Source: Gigaspora rosea
Lineage: Eukaryota > Glomeromycota > Glomeromycetes > Diversisporales > Gigasporaceae
Assembly (NCBI GenBank): GCA_003550325.1
Contig: QKWP01000041.1
Location: 10,591-74,590 of the forward strand
Reading direction: 5' to 3'
Length of the DNA stretch: 64,000 bases
Shown here: positions 23,124-33,639 of the stretch, piece by piece
Position numbering within the stretch: position 1 is the first letter of the stretch
Layout of the letters: each line of letters opens with the position of its first letter
Program-made: the position numbers and the translations under genes
Notes under the pieces: model-generated
What the model was told of the DNA's origin: nothing
What the model saw: only the letters and a program-made list of their open reading frames with translations
The model's database searches: none

Positions 23124-24029
23124 TAGCGGTTTGCAGAAAGGTGTGACCCTGCAGATCATGATGTCATGTGAAATCATGTGAAATCGACCGATTCTGATCG
23201 ATTTTTCGATTCTTGGAGAATTTTAAAGATTTTTATATACAGGCATTGATGATCGGTATTTTATATAATTTATCAAAACAAAACAAATTACATAATATAA
23301 AGTGAAAATTTAATAAATTACATGATAACATATATAGTAAAAATTTAATATTCGCTTTATGTTTTCCTTTATTATCATACATGTATAATCGTTATATTAT
23401 ATCTCTGTATTTATATTTTAATTCAATAAATATCATGATGCCTCCTGCGTATAGTGATGACTTGAAATGGCGTATAGTTTTTTTATATTATGATAATTAT
23501 TCAATATTGCAAATTACGAATCATCTTTATATTAGTAAAGGCGAACAATTTTTAATTCAAAAGAACCTAATAATTTAGTGGCATATTCGGTTAGTTCATC
23601 CAAAGTAACGGATGCAAATGATGCTAATTGGATAACTTTGATTCAACACACCATTCTTTGAAGATTGTTAGAAAATATTCGCAACTTAAAAAATTGAAGT
23701 CGCGAAATAGACACTGACAAGCCTAATGAAAATCTCGCTTACAAACTCAATAAAGAGATAATGGAAAAAGTCTCTGGGTTTGGTAAAGAAAGTGTTACGA
23801 TTATATAAAAAATGGGGAATCCATGGAAACAAATACCTGGACAACATAATTTTTAATCAAAGTGACAAGTATATTACTGTATTAGTTATGTAATCACTGA
23901 TCAAATAATTATAAAATTTTTTACGGATTTTTAATGATTCTTAAATTTAGATTCCCTATTTAGAATCTCAAAGATTCTCCGCATCATCATCATGAAAATC
24001 ATGGGGTCACACCTTTCTGCAAACCGCCA
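23124..24029 (+). mobile_element. Nested Tc1/mariner-like element, internally deleted
   Basis: The inverted ends TAGCGGTTTGCAGAAAGGTG and TGGCGGTTTGCAGAAAGGTG differ at one base and continue as TGACCC. TA flanks both ends (23122-23123, 24030-24031). The interior carries a transposase N-terminal remnant at 23435-23578. The size, about 0.9 kb, is below that expected for a complete 1.3-1.6-kb element of this group. Confidence 0.75.
23435..23578 (+). pseudogene. Tc1-type transposase N-terminal helix-turn-helix fragment
   Basis: From an ATG at about 23435 the frame reads MMPPAYSDDLKWRIVFLYYD followed by a helix-turn-helix-like stretch (SILQITNHLYISKG). This is the pattern of the first DNA-binding domain of Tc1/mariner transposases. 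It stops at TAG 23576-23578 before any catalytic DDE/D motif, and no aspartate triad is recognisable further on. The 23381 start is an arbitrary upstream ATG. It can be read as the decayed gene of the surrounding element. Confidence 0.6.
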
Positions 24030-24205
24030 TAATTGTTTGATATTTTGCACGAAAGAATTTATAATTTAAATCATAGATAGATTTTTTTTTTATCTGCGCT
24101 GTTATATAATGCGTGTGTTTAGTATTTCATGACAGTAATATTAAAACTGGCTTTTTATTGAGGTGAAGGTGACGCACGGGTTGTTACGTCAGACCCATAC
24201 AGTAA

Positions 24206-24338
24206 TATAGTTTTTATATGGGATTATATAAATAACTAAATTTGCGTGGATTAACCCGTGTCACATGGCCTTCGGCCATATGACCCAGGTTAACCCGTGC
24301 AAATTTAGTTATTTTCTACAACCCATACAATAACTATA
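24206..24338. repeat. Foldback palindrome, about 133 bp, centre GGCCTTCGGCC
   Basis: The left arm (TATAGTTTTTATATGGGATT... to TCACATGGCC) is the near-perfect reverse complement of the right arm (GGCCATATGACC... to CCCATACAATAACTATA). Only the central TTCG is unpaired. It sits two bases beyond the right end of the 22570-24202 element. Confidence 0.75.
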
Positions 24339-25036
24339 ACTTATCACACCCAAATGAAATAGATTACTTTTGAAGTTTATGATTTTTCATGTGTTTCGTC
24401 ATTCATTACGGGTTCGTCATTCATCATAATTTTAGTCATTCATCATTTCATCAACTCGAAGTTTTTTGACGAAATGGCTTCATCATTCATCAAAAATGAA
24501 TGTATCGACATTCGTCACCCATATTTAATATGTTCACACAGATATCAATTTGCACTTAGAAGCTCACAAAAGATATTACGGGTCATCAAACTAGGCACCT
24601 CCCCTTTAGGATCCCCCGCTGCCTTATATATTAATTACTAATTTACATTTGCGTCACTGATTTGTTAGACTTTTAATTAATTTCATGCAAACTTGATCAA
24701 CCATTTCCAGGCACCACGAAATCCCGGGGTAATGAATTCAACCGTGACAGTATGAAAGTTGATATTTTATTAAATATAAATAAATAATATTGATATTTTT
24801 TTTTATGTTCTATTAGTTTTAACCTATGCAATTGGTTTACATTATTGTGATTATTATTAGGTTTGATCTTTTATAATTGACTAGTATCACAAGTTTATTT
24901 AGTATATTTGCTAATTTTAGTGGGGACTTTAAAAAAGACCTAATTTTACAAATTGGTGCATATGTTTTATAATCTAAACACTACTAAAGTGAATATTGCG
25001 AACTATAAACTCAATATAATACTTGTGTCAGTAACT
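24339..25036. other. Spacer with GTCATTCATCA words
   Basis: Between 24395 and 24520 the words TCGTCATTCATCA and CGTCATTCATTA repeat degenerately. A short G+C-richer part lies near 24590-24740. No gene seen. The kinase gene ends just to the right. Confidence 0.4.
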
Positions 25037-26372
25037 TCAATAATCAGAAAGTTCGATGGATTCAATAGGTCTGCTTACTAAATATAAAATATAAAATTAA
25101 TTTGAGCAAAAACATGTATAAAAATTTTATTTAAATAGCTACCTTTAATCGTATTCAATATTTTTTGTGTATTAATCATTTTACTAGTATACATAAAATC
25201 TGGATGTTTTGGTAAATTGATTGGTAATGTTTCAGCTATTTTATCAGCATTTAAGAATTGTTTTTTAATTTTATCATTATTTGAACTTTCCAAACTTTTA
25301 ATCCATTCTTTAAGTTTAGCACTAATTTGAACAGCATGTGGTCGTTCTTTTGGATCAGAATTCATGCATTGCTTAGCCAATTTAATATAGCATTCTGGAG
25401 TTCCTGGTGCAAACTCTGGTCGTAATCCAGTGCAAATTTTTACAGCAAGTTCTTCATTAAATTGATAACCATCAAAGGGTCTTTGGCCAGTTGAGATCTC
25501 TGTCATGATGACTCCAAAGCCATAAATATCCGCTTTTTTTGTAAATTCCTGACTTGATAAAACCTCTGGAGCGACGTAAGGCATAACGCCATAAATACAA
25601 CCCTCTGAATCACTTTCATTACATTTTTTAGATAATCCCATATCCGAGATGTAAGATTTCATATTTTCGTTGATTCCTTTATGTTGCAAAATATTACCGC
25701 TGTGAAAATCTGCATGAATATAGCCTGTAACATGAATTTGAACTAGATCCTCTGAAATATCAAGTAGTAGTTTTAATTTGGCCTGCCAATTAAGGTCACG
25801 AAAATTTGTTCTTAAAAACTTATAAAGATTTCTACTATTGGCATATTGAAATACCATCATATATTCATTCGTTTCTGTATTTTGAGTTAACCCATATATT
25901 TTGAGTTTACCACCAAATAACATACATTTCATATGGTTTTTGAACTTAACGAATTTATAAAAATGAATTAATACAACTATTTGTGTAATAACAACAACAA
26001 ATTTAACTTACTTCATTCAAAGAAGAATCTGATAGGGTCTTGAGTGCAACGGCGCTAGATGATTCACGCGATCTTACATACCGGTAGCCTGTTTTCTCAA
26101 TTTTTCGTATACCATCTGACCAAGTTGCAAGGTATACGCAGCCAAATCCACCTTCACCAATTTTATCAGTGATGCTTAATTTATCAAATGGAATCCATTC
26201 AATAACATTCTCATAATTAGTAGTTCTAAGTTGAAATTCCTTTATACAACAGTCAAAATCTTTATTTCCACATGTCCAATTTCGAATCATTATTTCAGGA
26301 TCACACGTAATGCACCAAGATCCATGCGTGTTATTTTTATTGCAGTGCTTGCATATTCCCGAGTTGTAATTC
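25037..26372 (-). CDS. TKL-type protein kinase with zinc-ribbon leader, three 3' exons of a larger gene
   Basis: The exons are 26372-26012, 25944-25143 and 25077-25037. Introns of 67 nt (GTAAGT...TTAAG) and 65 nt (GTAGCT...TTTAG) restore one frame of about 400 codons ending IELSDY-stop. Order: a CX2C-X9-CX2C zinc-ribbon-like leader (CKHCNKNN...WCITCD), a spacer with NWTCGNKDFD, then the kinase. The glycine loop is IGEGGFGCVYLA, the ATP lysine is in VALK, the catalytic loop is HADFHSGN (HAD instead of HRD), DFG appears as DMG in SDMGLSKK, and the APE motif is in PYVAPEVL. The C-lobe is present through the CMNSDPKERP arginine. K and both D residues are kept; loss of the HRD arginine is common in some TKL kinases and does not prove inactivity. 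The leader exon has no upstream ATG and begins in phase 2 after an AG, so an upstream exon is required unless translation starts at M in EIMIRNW (26290). The minus-strand neighbour upstream is the 106-bp intron-like array and then the Sel1 exon. Substrate unknown; the cytosol is likely since no signal or membrane segment is seen. Confidence 0.8.
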
Positions 26373-26633
26373 CTTTTGTTATATAATACTATATTATTTA
26401 TTTTACATATTTAGATAATCTTTAATTTCAATACAAATAATTTTATACTTACCGTCTAATTAGTTATTATTTTTAATAAATAATAAATAATTTATGACAA
26501 ATTACTAATTTTAAATTAAATCAGATCAAATATGTTTACTTTTATACTCACCTAAATTAATGTGAATAAAAAAAACATTAAATCGTAAATAAACAAGAAC
26601 TTGAATAGCTTATTTTAATTACTTAGTTTAATA
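26373..26633 (-). repeat. Diverged intron-like units between kinase exon and array
   Basis: On the minus strand an 80-nt intron (GTAAGT at 26452 to AAAAG at 26373) precedes the kinase leader exon. Upstream of it lie ACG (26455-26453), then a 96-nt intron-like block (GTGAGT at 26551 to AATTAG at 26456). Immediately upstream of that GTGAGT is AATTTAG with no base between, followed upstream by sequence homologous to the 106-bp unit up to the MITE at 26634. Each boundary is AG-(0 or 3 nt)-GT(A/G)AGT. Confidence 0.6.
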
Positions 26634-27101
26634 GGGTGTTTCATAATTAATGATTTGGCATCCGAAATAAGCAATGTATTTATTGTGCGATACATAAACC
26701 TTATTTTTTTAACGTATTTACATAATAATTTACCGGTAAATAGGCATAAAAAAAAGCTAATAGGGGTTTCAAAGTTAACAAATGAGTGGCGCATTTTGAA
26801 ATTAAATGAGCGTTTGAAAAAACTTAATTGTATTTCAAAAATTTTAAAATTGGAAAATGAAATGGTAGTGTCTGGAGACCCCATTTAACAAATAAACAGG
26901 CTTTCAACGACAAAAATCATCATTTCAAATTTATCGGAAAATGAAATAAAGTTGAATCTGTAACCAATTTCAATTAAAATTAGATTTCCGCATTTTAACT
27001 TTGAAACCCCCTAATTTTATTGATTGTGTCAAATTTTAAAATAGAAGCAGTGTCTTTTAAATCCTCACTTATTTTCAAAATATATTAATTGTGAAACCCA
27101 C
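26634..27101. mobile_element. TA-flanked MITE inserted in the tandem array, 468 bp
   Basis: The ends GGGTGTTTCATAATTAAT and, inverted, GTGGGTTTCACAATTAAT pair, with TA at 26632-26633 and 27102-27103. Removing it with one TA joins ...ACTTAGTTTAA to TACTTAAATGATC, the normal sequence of a 106-bp unit, which proves insertion into the array. It carries an inner MITE at 26763-27011. Reading frames on both strands here are not genes. Confidence 0.8.
26763..27011. mobile_element. Inner MITE, 249 bp
   Basis: The ends GGGGTTTCAAAGTTAA and, inverted, GGGGGTTTCAAAGTTAA match apart from one extra G. TA flanks (26761-26762, 27012-27013). It lies inside the 26634-27101 element, whose terminal GGGTGTTTCA is similar in style, so the two are probably related families. 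Confidence 0.75.
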
Positions 27102-27103
27102 TA

Positions 27104-29134
27104 ATACTTAAATGATCTTATACTCACTCCCTAAATTAATGCGAATAAAAAGAAATTAAATAGTAAATAAACATGAACTTGAATAGCTTATTTTAATTAC
27201 TTAGTTTAATAAATGTTCTTTATACTCACAAACTAAATTAATGCGAATAAAAAGAAATTAAATAGTAAATAAACATGAACTTGAATAGCTTATTTTAATT
27301 ACTTAGTTTAATACGTAAATGATCTTTATACTCACTTACTAAATTAATGCGAATAAAAAGAAATTAAATAGTAAATAAACATGAACTTGAATAGCTTATT
27401 TTAATTACTTAGTTTAATACGTAAATGATCTTTATACTCACTTACTAAATTAATGCGAATAAAAAGAAATTAAATAGTAAATAAACATGAACTTGAATAG
27501 CTTATTTTAATTACTTAGTTTAATACGTAAATGATCTTTATACTCACTTACTAAATTAATGCGAATAAAAAGAAATTAAATAGTAAATAAACATGAACTT
27601 GAATAGCTTATTTTAATTACTTAGTTTAATACGTAAATGATCTTTATACTCACTTACTAAATTAATGCGAATAAAAAGAAATTAAATAGTAAATAAACAT
27701 GAACTTGAATAGCTTATTTTAATTACTTAGTTTAATACGTAAATGATCTTTATACTCACTTACTAAATTAATGCGAATAAAAAGAAATTAAATAGTAAAT
27801 AAACATGAACTTGAATAGCTTATTTTAATTACTTAGTTTAATACGTAAATGATCTTTATACTCACTTACTAAATTAATGCGAATAAAAAGAAATTAAATA
27901 GTAAATAAACATGAACTTGAATAGCTTATTTTAATTACTTAGTTTAATACGTAAATGATCTTTATACTCACTTACTAAATTAATGCGAATAAAAAGAAAT
28001 TAAATAGTAAATAAACATGAACTTGAATAGCTTATTTTAATTACTTAGTTTAATACGTAAATGATCTTTATACTCACTTACTAAATTAATGCGAATAAAA
28101 AGAAATTAAATAGTAAATAAACATGAACTTGAATAGCTTATTTTAATTACTTAGTTTAATACGTAAATGATCTTTATACTCACTTACTAAATTAATGCGA
28201 ATAAAAAGAAATTAAATAGTAAATAAACATGAACTTGAATAGCTTATTTTAATTACTTAGTTTAATACGTAAATGATCTTTATACTCACTTACTAAATTA
28301 ATGCGAATAAAAAGAAATTAAATAGTAAATAAACATGAACTTGAATAGCTTATTTTAATTACTTAGTTTAATACGTAAATGATCTTTATACTCACTTACT
28401 AAATTAATGCGAATAAAAAGAAATTAAATAGTAAATAAACATGAACTTGAATAGCTTATTTTAATTACTTAGTTTAATACGTAAATGATCTTTATACTCA
28501 CTTACTAAATTAATGCGAATAAAAAGAAATTAAATAGTAAATAAACATGAACTTGAATAGCTTATTTTAATTACTTAGTTTAATACGTAAATGATCTTTA
28601 TACTCACTTACTAAATTAATGCGAATAAAAAGAAATTAAATAGTAAATAAACATGAACTTGAATAGCTTATTTTAATTACTTAGTTTAATACGTAAATGA
28701 TCTTTATACTCACAAACTAAATTAATGCGAATAAAAAGAAATTAAATAGTAAATAAAAATGAACTTGAATAGCTTATTTTAATTACTTAGTTTAATACGT
28801 AAATGATCTTTATACTCACGAACTAATTAATGCAAAAAAAAAGAAATTAAATAGTAAATAAACATGAACTTGAATAGCTTATTTTAATTACTTAGTTTAA
28901 TACGTAAATGATCTTTATACTCACGCACTAAATTAATGCGAATAAAAAGAAATTAAATAGTAAATAAACATGAACTTGAATAGCTTATTTTAATTACTTA
29001 GCTTAATACGTAAATGATCTCTATACTCACAATCTATATTATTGCGAATAAAAAGAAATTAAATATTAAATAAATATGAACTTGAATAGCTTGTTTTAAT
29101 TACTTAGTTTAATACGTAAATGATCTTTATACGT
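27104..29134 (-). repeat. 106-bp tandem array, left block (about 19 units), intron-like on the minus strand
   Basis: The period is 106 bp, seen from the G of ACGTAAATG at 27315, 27421, 27527 and so on to 28693, with many units identical. The unit in gene sense runs GTGAGTATAAAGATC, a T-rich body, then GCATTAATTTAG, then three bases. The three bases are GGA, TTT, then TAA in 13 consecutive units, then TTT, TTC, TGC and ATT. The last unit is cut by the gypsy element. It reads as 103-nt introns separated by 3-nt exons; see the findings. It is not CRISPR, because there are no unique 30-40-bp spacers. Confidence 0.85.
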
Positions 29135-29720
29135 TGTGATGGGCTACGCCTCAAGTTTTTTTCAATTATTTGCTTATCCAGGAAATTCTCCCGATAGTTA
29201 TATCGTATGATCGTATGATTTCTTCCGAAATCACGCCACGGTCATGAAAGGTTAGCATAGCCCCAGGTAAAGCCGCAGTGATTTCCGGCATGAGCACATG
29301 ATAACTGCGCATGCCAGGGCCACAATCCAGTTTGTGCCCTTGGTATTTCGCTGCTCATGTTTGTTTATTTCCCCTTTAGTAAATAATAGATTCACACATG
29401 TTAGCTTAGCCCACGTAGATGAAACTAGTTTATGCCCTTGGCATTTAGCTGTCAATGTTTGTTTATACCCCTTTTGTAAACAATGTACTTAGCCTAGTTT
29501 TATTTCGCTTACGTCATAGTATAGACATACGATGGGTTAACGGTGAATTGAAGGTGGAATTATAGTGATAAGGCGAAGATGTTTTCCTCAACACTTATGC
29601 CTCGAGGCTTGGAAAAGCCGCCTCTACCCTCCGCCTCAAAGAAATGAGGTCATGGAAAGGAAATCGTACATTAAAGAAAGATTTAATAAAAAACAATGTA
29701 TTTATTAAGAGGGTAAAAAG

Positions 29721-29753
29721 TATATAAGACCCTCCTTTTTGCGCTTCAATAAA
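29721..29753 (+). promoter_or_regulatory. LTR TATA box and AATAAA signal
   Basis: TATATAAG at 29721-29728 is followed 20 bp later by AATAAA at 29748-29753. Both are kept in the 3' LTR (near 39715-39750), a spacing that fits the U3/R boundary of an LTR promoter and its polyadenylation signal. Confidence 0.5.
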
Positions 29754-30019
29754 GAAACTCTCAACTCACAATAGACAGAGTTTAAACTTGAATAACTCAG
29801 ACGTACTTGAGTTTTAACCTTCGAAATAAGAGTAGAAGTGTTAAGAAGTTTTCCCTTGTTGTTAAACCTATTGTTATAGTAAACCCGCTTATTACACTTA
29901 CCCTGTGACACGTTGTTACCTTTGTTAAAGTCGTGTCGTTTAGTTGTTACTACGTAACCTGCATTTCGAACCTAGTTTCGTTTATAACCCAGTTAGAGAA
30001 AGAAAGACCCAGTTAATCA

Positions 30020-31130
30020 GCATGGGGACTTTCTCAAATTTCGGAAAAGCTCAGGTTTATCATGTGGGAATCGGCCAATCAGCAGCAACCTCCCTAAGCA
30101 CATGACACACTGTTGATTAGACAATCGTTGAACGTGGTGAATATTCTCGAATTCTAAGAATTTTGAAGAAACTTTTCGTATCTGGGTACTAGCTAATACG
30201 ACAACACGTTATTTTAGTGTGCACATCACAATCACTAGCAAATCAATCAAGCCTACACTCCTAATCATCGTTTTTCTAGTTGTTAAATGATTTTTAATAA
30301 TAAAAATTTTTATTAAATAGGCTATCGAAATACTTATACATACTATTAAGTAATATACGCATAATAAAATAATATAAACTTATTTGCAGGCCAGTCAACA
30401 TTTTAAATATAGTTTTGTAGTTTTGGCTTAGTAGTAAGCGACATATTTATTTGACTAAAAAAATCCATCTTTAATTTTAGAAGTTTTTAATACAATAATC
30501 GAATTCCTATTTCTACTTAACATCTTGGTTTAGCAAAAAGGCCTAAATATAAAACGATAATAATAGTCAGTGAATTGGATGAACTAAACAAAAAAACCCC
30601 ACGAAATCAGACATATTGAAGAAACAACAACAAAAGAAAAAATTGCAAATAACTGTTGTAACTTAAATAATTAAGCAAAGTGTTACCTGGACTAAAAAAA
30701 AAGAAACTTCGTGATAATAAGAATCGTAGAATAAATATAACATAGTAATTTTCTTTCTTTCATGTTGGCTATGGTTTGTTCGACACGTCTTAAACTTCAA
30801 CTACTTTCGAATTTAAAAAAGAATCTAGAAAAAAGAACATTCTGGCAAGTTAGAACATCACTGAACTTCTACTAAGTATTGTTATTATCTGTATATAATA
30901 TTTCTATTGATTACAGACCTCCTCATTACGGCATGATGCAACATGATGCAACTTGATTTCCTATAGAGACGTTTGCTACGAAGTTATTCAATTAGTGGAA
31001 TAGTGCACCGATACTAGTTTTTTTCATAAGTTTGCTTATACGCGAAGTTCCGGTTTTACTAGTCTATGCAATATAAATACTCATGTAACATAGATCCCAG
31101 AATTCATCAGAATCGAATGTCTCCCATGCT
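30020..31130. mobile_element. 1.1-kb DNA transposon inserted in the 5' LTR
   Basis: Comparison with the 3' LTR, which reads GACCCAGTTAATCACCTGAT without interruption, shows 1111 extra bases here. CAGTTAATCA is repeated at 30010-30019 and 31131-31140. The ends GCATGGGGACTTTC and, inverted, AGCATGGGAGACATTC are short imperfect terminal repeats. The 8-10-bp duplication suggests hAT or Mutator type. No coding frame is visible, so it is non-autonomous or decayed. Confidence 0.8.
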
Positions 31131-31549
31131 CAGTTAATCACCTGATATATATATACACATTAATCGGTTAACCCTTTTGATTATCAGATATATCAAATAA
31201 TCAATCTCCGATATTGATTGATTAATCACCTGCATCAATATCGGCTTGCCGATTAATTATATTTAACCCAATAACCTTATACCCCTAGATTAAATAGATA
31301 GATATAAAAGTGGGATTAAACCACTTCAAGACAACTATACATAGTAAGAAAAGAAATACTTACCTTCGTTTATCCAAGCTGCAGCAAGACCCACAAGACC
31401 TTCGAGACCCGGACCAAATCTTCCACGCCTCTTTCTGCCTGCCAAGTCGAGGATCTAAAGTCTTGTACACCTATAGGACATTTGTTTAGATAGTTAGTGG
31501 TGTTGATAGTTGTATTTAACATATAACCCGATAGCCTTGCCCTCACAAT

Positions 31550-31567
31550 TGGTGGTGACTGTGAGAT
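31550..31567 (+). other. Primer-binding site
   Basis: TGGTGGTGACTGTGAG begins two bases after the LTR end. TGG at this position is the complement of a tRNA CCA end. I cannot say which tRNA. Confidence 0.55.
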
Positions 31568-31657
31568 CAGACTACTCTAATTAATACCGGTAAACGTACT
31601 GCAAATTACCTTCAAAAATAATAAAAAGTATACCTGAGAAGTTCAATCACTTGAAAA

Positions 31658-32580
31658 ATGTCAGACATTGATAATTTTGAGGAAGAACGACCTGTACCAC
31701 CCTATGAACCACGGGCTGAAGAAGATGAAGAACCGCAGCAAGAACTCAATCGGACCCAAAATCTTCTACGCGACATAGCTCAAGCTTTCAGAGATATCGC
31801 TATGCATGATGTCCCACTGACCCCTAGGAAGAATAATTGGGTACATGTGAAGACACTTAAAGGAGAAGATGACGAAGACCCTGTTGAGTAAATCGAAGCC
31901 TTTGAATGAGCCGCTGACGCTAATAATTGGGGCCAGAGAAGGAAAATTTGTATAGCATCTGGCCACCTAGCCGGAATTGCAGCTAGCTGGTATAATGATA
32001 CCAAGGAGGACCTATTATATTGGGATGATGATCGTAACCCCAATGACAGCTTTGTGCAGTCCTTTGTAAAATACTTTGCCACCCCAGAACGAAGACACCA
32101 ATGGCAAATTGAGTTGAATACTCTGGTGCAAGGTGAAAGTGAAAAGGTCGACAAATACGCCCATAAATTTAAAAGACTGTTGAAAAAGGTTGACCCAGAC
32201 CATAGACTCCCGGACACCTATGTAGTAAGGATGTTCTTTGGGGGGACTAAAAGGGAAGACCGCGGCCCTAATGTCTCTTGGTGATCCCGAAAATCTGGAC
32301 GAAGCTATAACCGCAGCTAGAAGAATTGAAGCTGGGAATTATTATAAAAATAAGAAGAAAAATGAGCTCAACAAACCTTAGTAGAGGAGTTAATCCAACA
32401 AATGCAACAAATGGCGGCCAATTATGCTAAGCTAACGACCAGTCTCGCCACAGGAACTGAAGTTAGTACCTCATCACCATCACATAGAACATACACACCT
32501 CGACCATCGAACTGAAATGAATTGACTTGTTTCAAGTGTGGGAAGAGGGGTCATATCGCCCGATACTGCCTTTCCGAAAG
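31658..32580 (+). pseudogene. gag: Gypsy gag (capsid and CCHC zinc knuckle), broken
   Basis: It starts at ATG 31658 with an acidic Pro/Glu-rich leader (MSDIDNFEEERPVPPYEP). After stops at 31889 (TAA) and about 31907 (TGA) the capsid-like retrotransposon gag domain continues in the same frame (AASWYNDTKEDLLYWDDD, FVKYFATPERRHQWQIELNT, KVDKYAHKFKRLLKKV). A frameshift lies near 32245. The nucleocapsid knuckle is at 32528-32569: C-X2-C-X4-H-X4-C in CFKCGKRGHIARYC. The product normally packages the element RNA in virus-like particles; this copy cannot make it intact. Confidence 0.85.
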
Positions 32581-32942
32581 GTGTCAAACCACTAGGACTC
32601 CGCCCACTAACGCCACCCTGGTAATAGTCAACCTCGAACAATCAATTTGTGTGAGTTGTATCACCCTGAGCTGGAGGAAGAGCTCTATGCCATCAAACGG
32701 AAGGAAAGATCTGAAAATGAGACAAATTGGGATGAAAGACTGCGGAAAAGAGCCGCTAATGAACCAGATAACCCACCCCAAGTAACCAATTCTACTCCTA
32801 TGGAGGTGACACAACAACTACTCCAACCTGAAGCCACAGCCCGCCCAAGACATAAGAAAGGACCATCTGTGGTAGATCAGATTCCCCTATATAATATTAC
32901 AAGGGATATGCTATCCAACATGCCAATGCAATCTATGGGCAG

Positions 32943-33420
32943 TTGCTACAAATCTCGAAACAAAGGCAGCATTTAGCTCAAGCTCTTAGACGACCTGCTA
33001 TACCAGTGCCGGAGGAAGCTAACCTAGCTGAGCCTATACCTGGTACCAAGACTACAGCAGCAAAGTGCTATGTAAGGTTTAAAAATAACCCAATAATGGC
33101 CATAGTAGACTCCGGCGCAGCTGTTAGCATTATGTCCAAAAAGCTTCTAGATAAGCTAGTCCTTTATATTCAGGAGGCATCTACAGCAGTCGTAGTTACG
33201 GCTGATAGTACTCAAAACGTGCCTTAGGAAAATATCTGGTGTTAAATTAGCCGTTGGAAGTACCCTCATACCTACCAATTTTCAAATCATCGAATCCCCG
33301 GACGAAACTATGCTCCTAGGAATTGATTGGCTCCAGAAAATAAGAGCCCATATAAACTTTGATGAAAATAAGCTCATTTTTCATTACTTAGAGAAAAGTG
33401 TCGAAATTCCTATTATCCAA
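32943..33420 (+). pseudogene. Gypsy aspartic protease region
   Basis: The frame from 32943 carries KCYVRFKNNPIMAIVDSGAA with the catalytic aspartate codon at 33108-33110 (DSGA). It is followed by the hydrophobic SIMSKKLLDKL segment. A stop at about 33225 and a frame change separate it from LLGIDWLQKIRAHINF (33310 onward), the usual sequence after the retropepsin flap. It would cleave Gag-Pol if intact. Confidence 0.8.
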
Positions 33421-33639
33421 ACCCGGGAAGGCCCATCGGACCTCCCAGAAGAACCTATAGTAAAGGACGAGGAAGATGTCTTCGATACATATGAAGAAGA
33501 GGACATAGAAGAGGTAGAGAGCTACCATACCAATAATATGGAGACTCCACGCCCGTCTCTGTATGATGAAGTATCCAGTCCTGCTATATATCTTACCGAC
33601 CTTGAGGAGTTACCCACTTCCGATCATACCGATACTGAT

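Larger units (their letters stand above)
22570..24202. mobile_element. 1.63-kb TA-flanked TIR element hosting a second transposon
   Basis: The left end TTGTACGGGTCTTATGTAAC and the inverted right end CTGTATGGGTCTGACGTAAC share a terminal repeat that continues as AACCCGTGC. TA flanks both ends (22568-22569 and 24203-24204). The element contains, intact, the 906-bp element at 23124-24029. The remaining interior is A+T-rich; the 94-codon frame at 22817-23101 is Phe/Leu/Lys-rich low complexity and not called. Confidence 0.65.
29135..31547 (+). repeat. 5' LTR, 2413 bp including a 1.1-kb insertion
   Basis: Without the insert at 30020-31130 and its duplicated 10 bp, the LTR is 1292 bp. The 3' LTR is 1314 bp; the difference is a ~22-bp block near 39660-39685 absent here. 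In the first ~190 bp I count about six differences between the LTRs, so the insertion is not recent. The terminal inverted TGTGA/TCACA is intact. Confidence 0.9.

Noticed and set aside
26615-26888. Opposed 77- and 89-codon ORFs
   Set aside because: They lie inside two nested MITEs with clear inverted ends; the overlap on both strands is a by-product.
27104-29134. CRISPR-like array
   Set aside because: The units are continuous 106-bp tandem repeats with no unique spacers, and the sequence is eukaryotic.
29252-29911. Small ORFs in the 5' LTR (also 39141-39722 in the 3' LTR)
   Set aside because: LTRs are non-coding, and frames differ between the two LTR copies.
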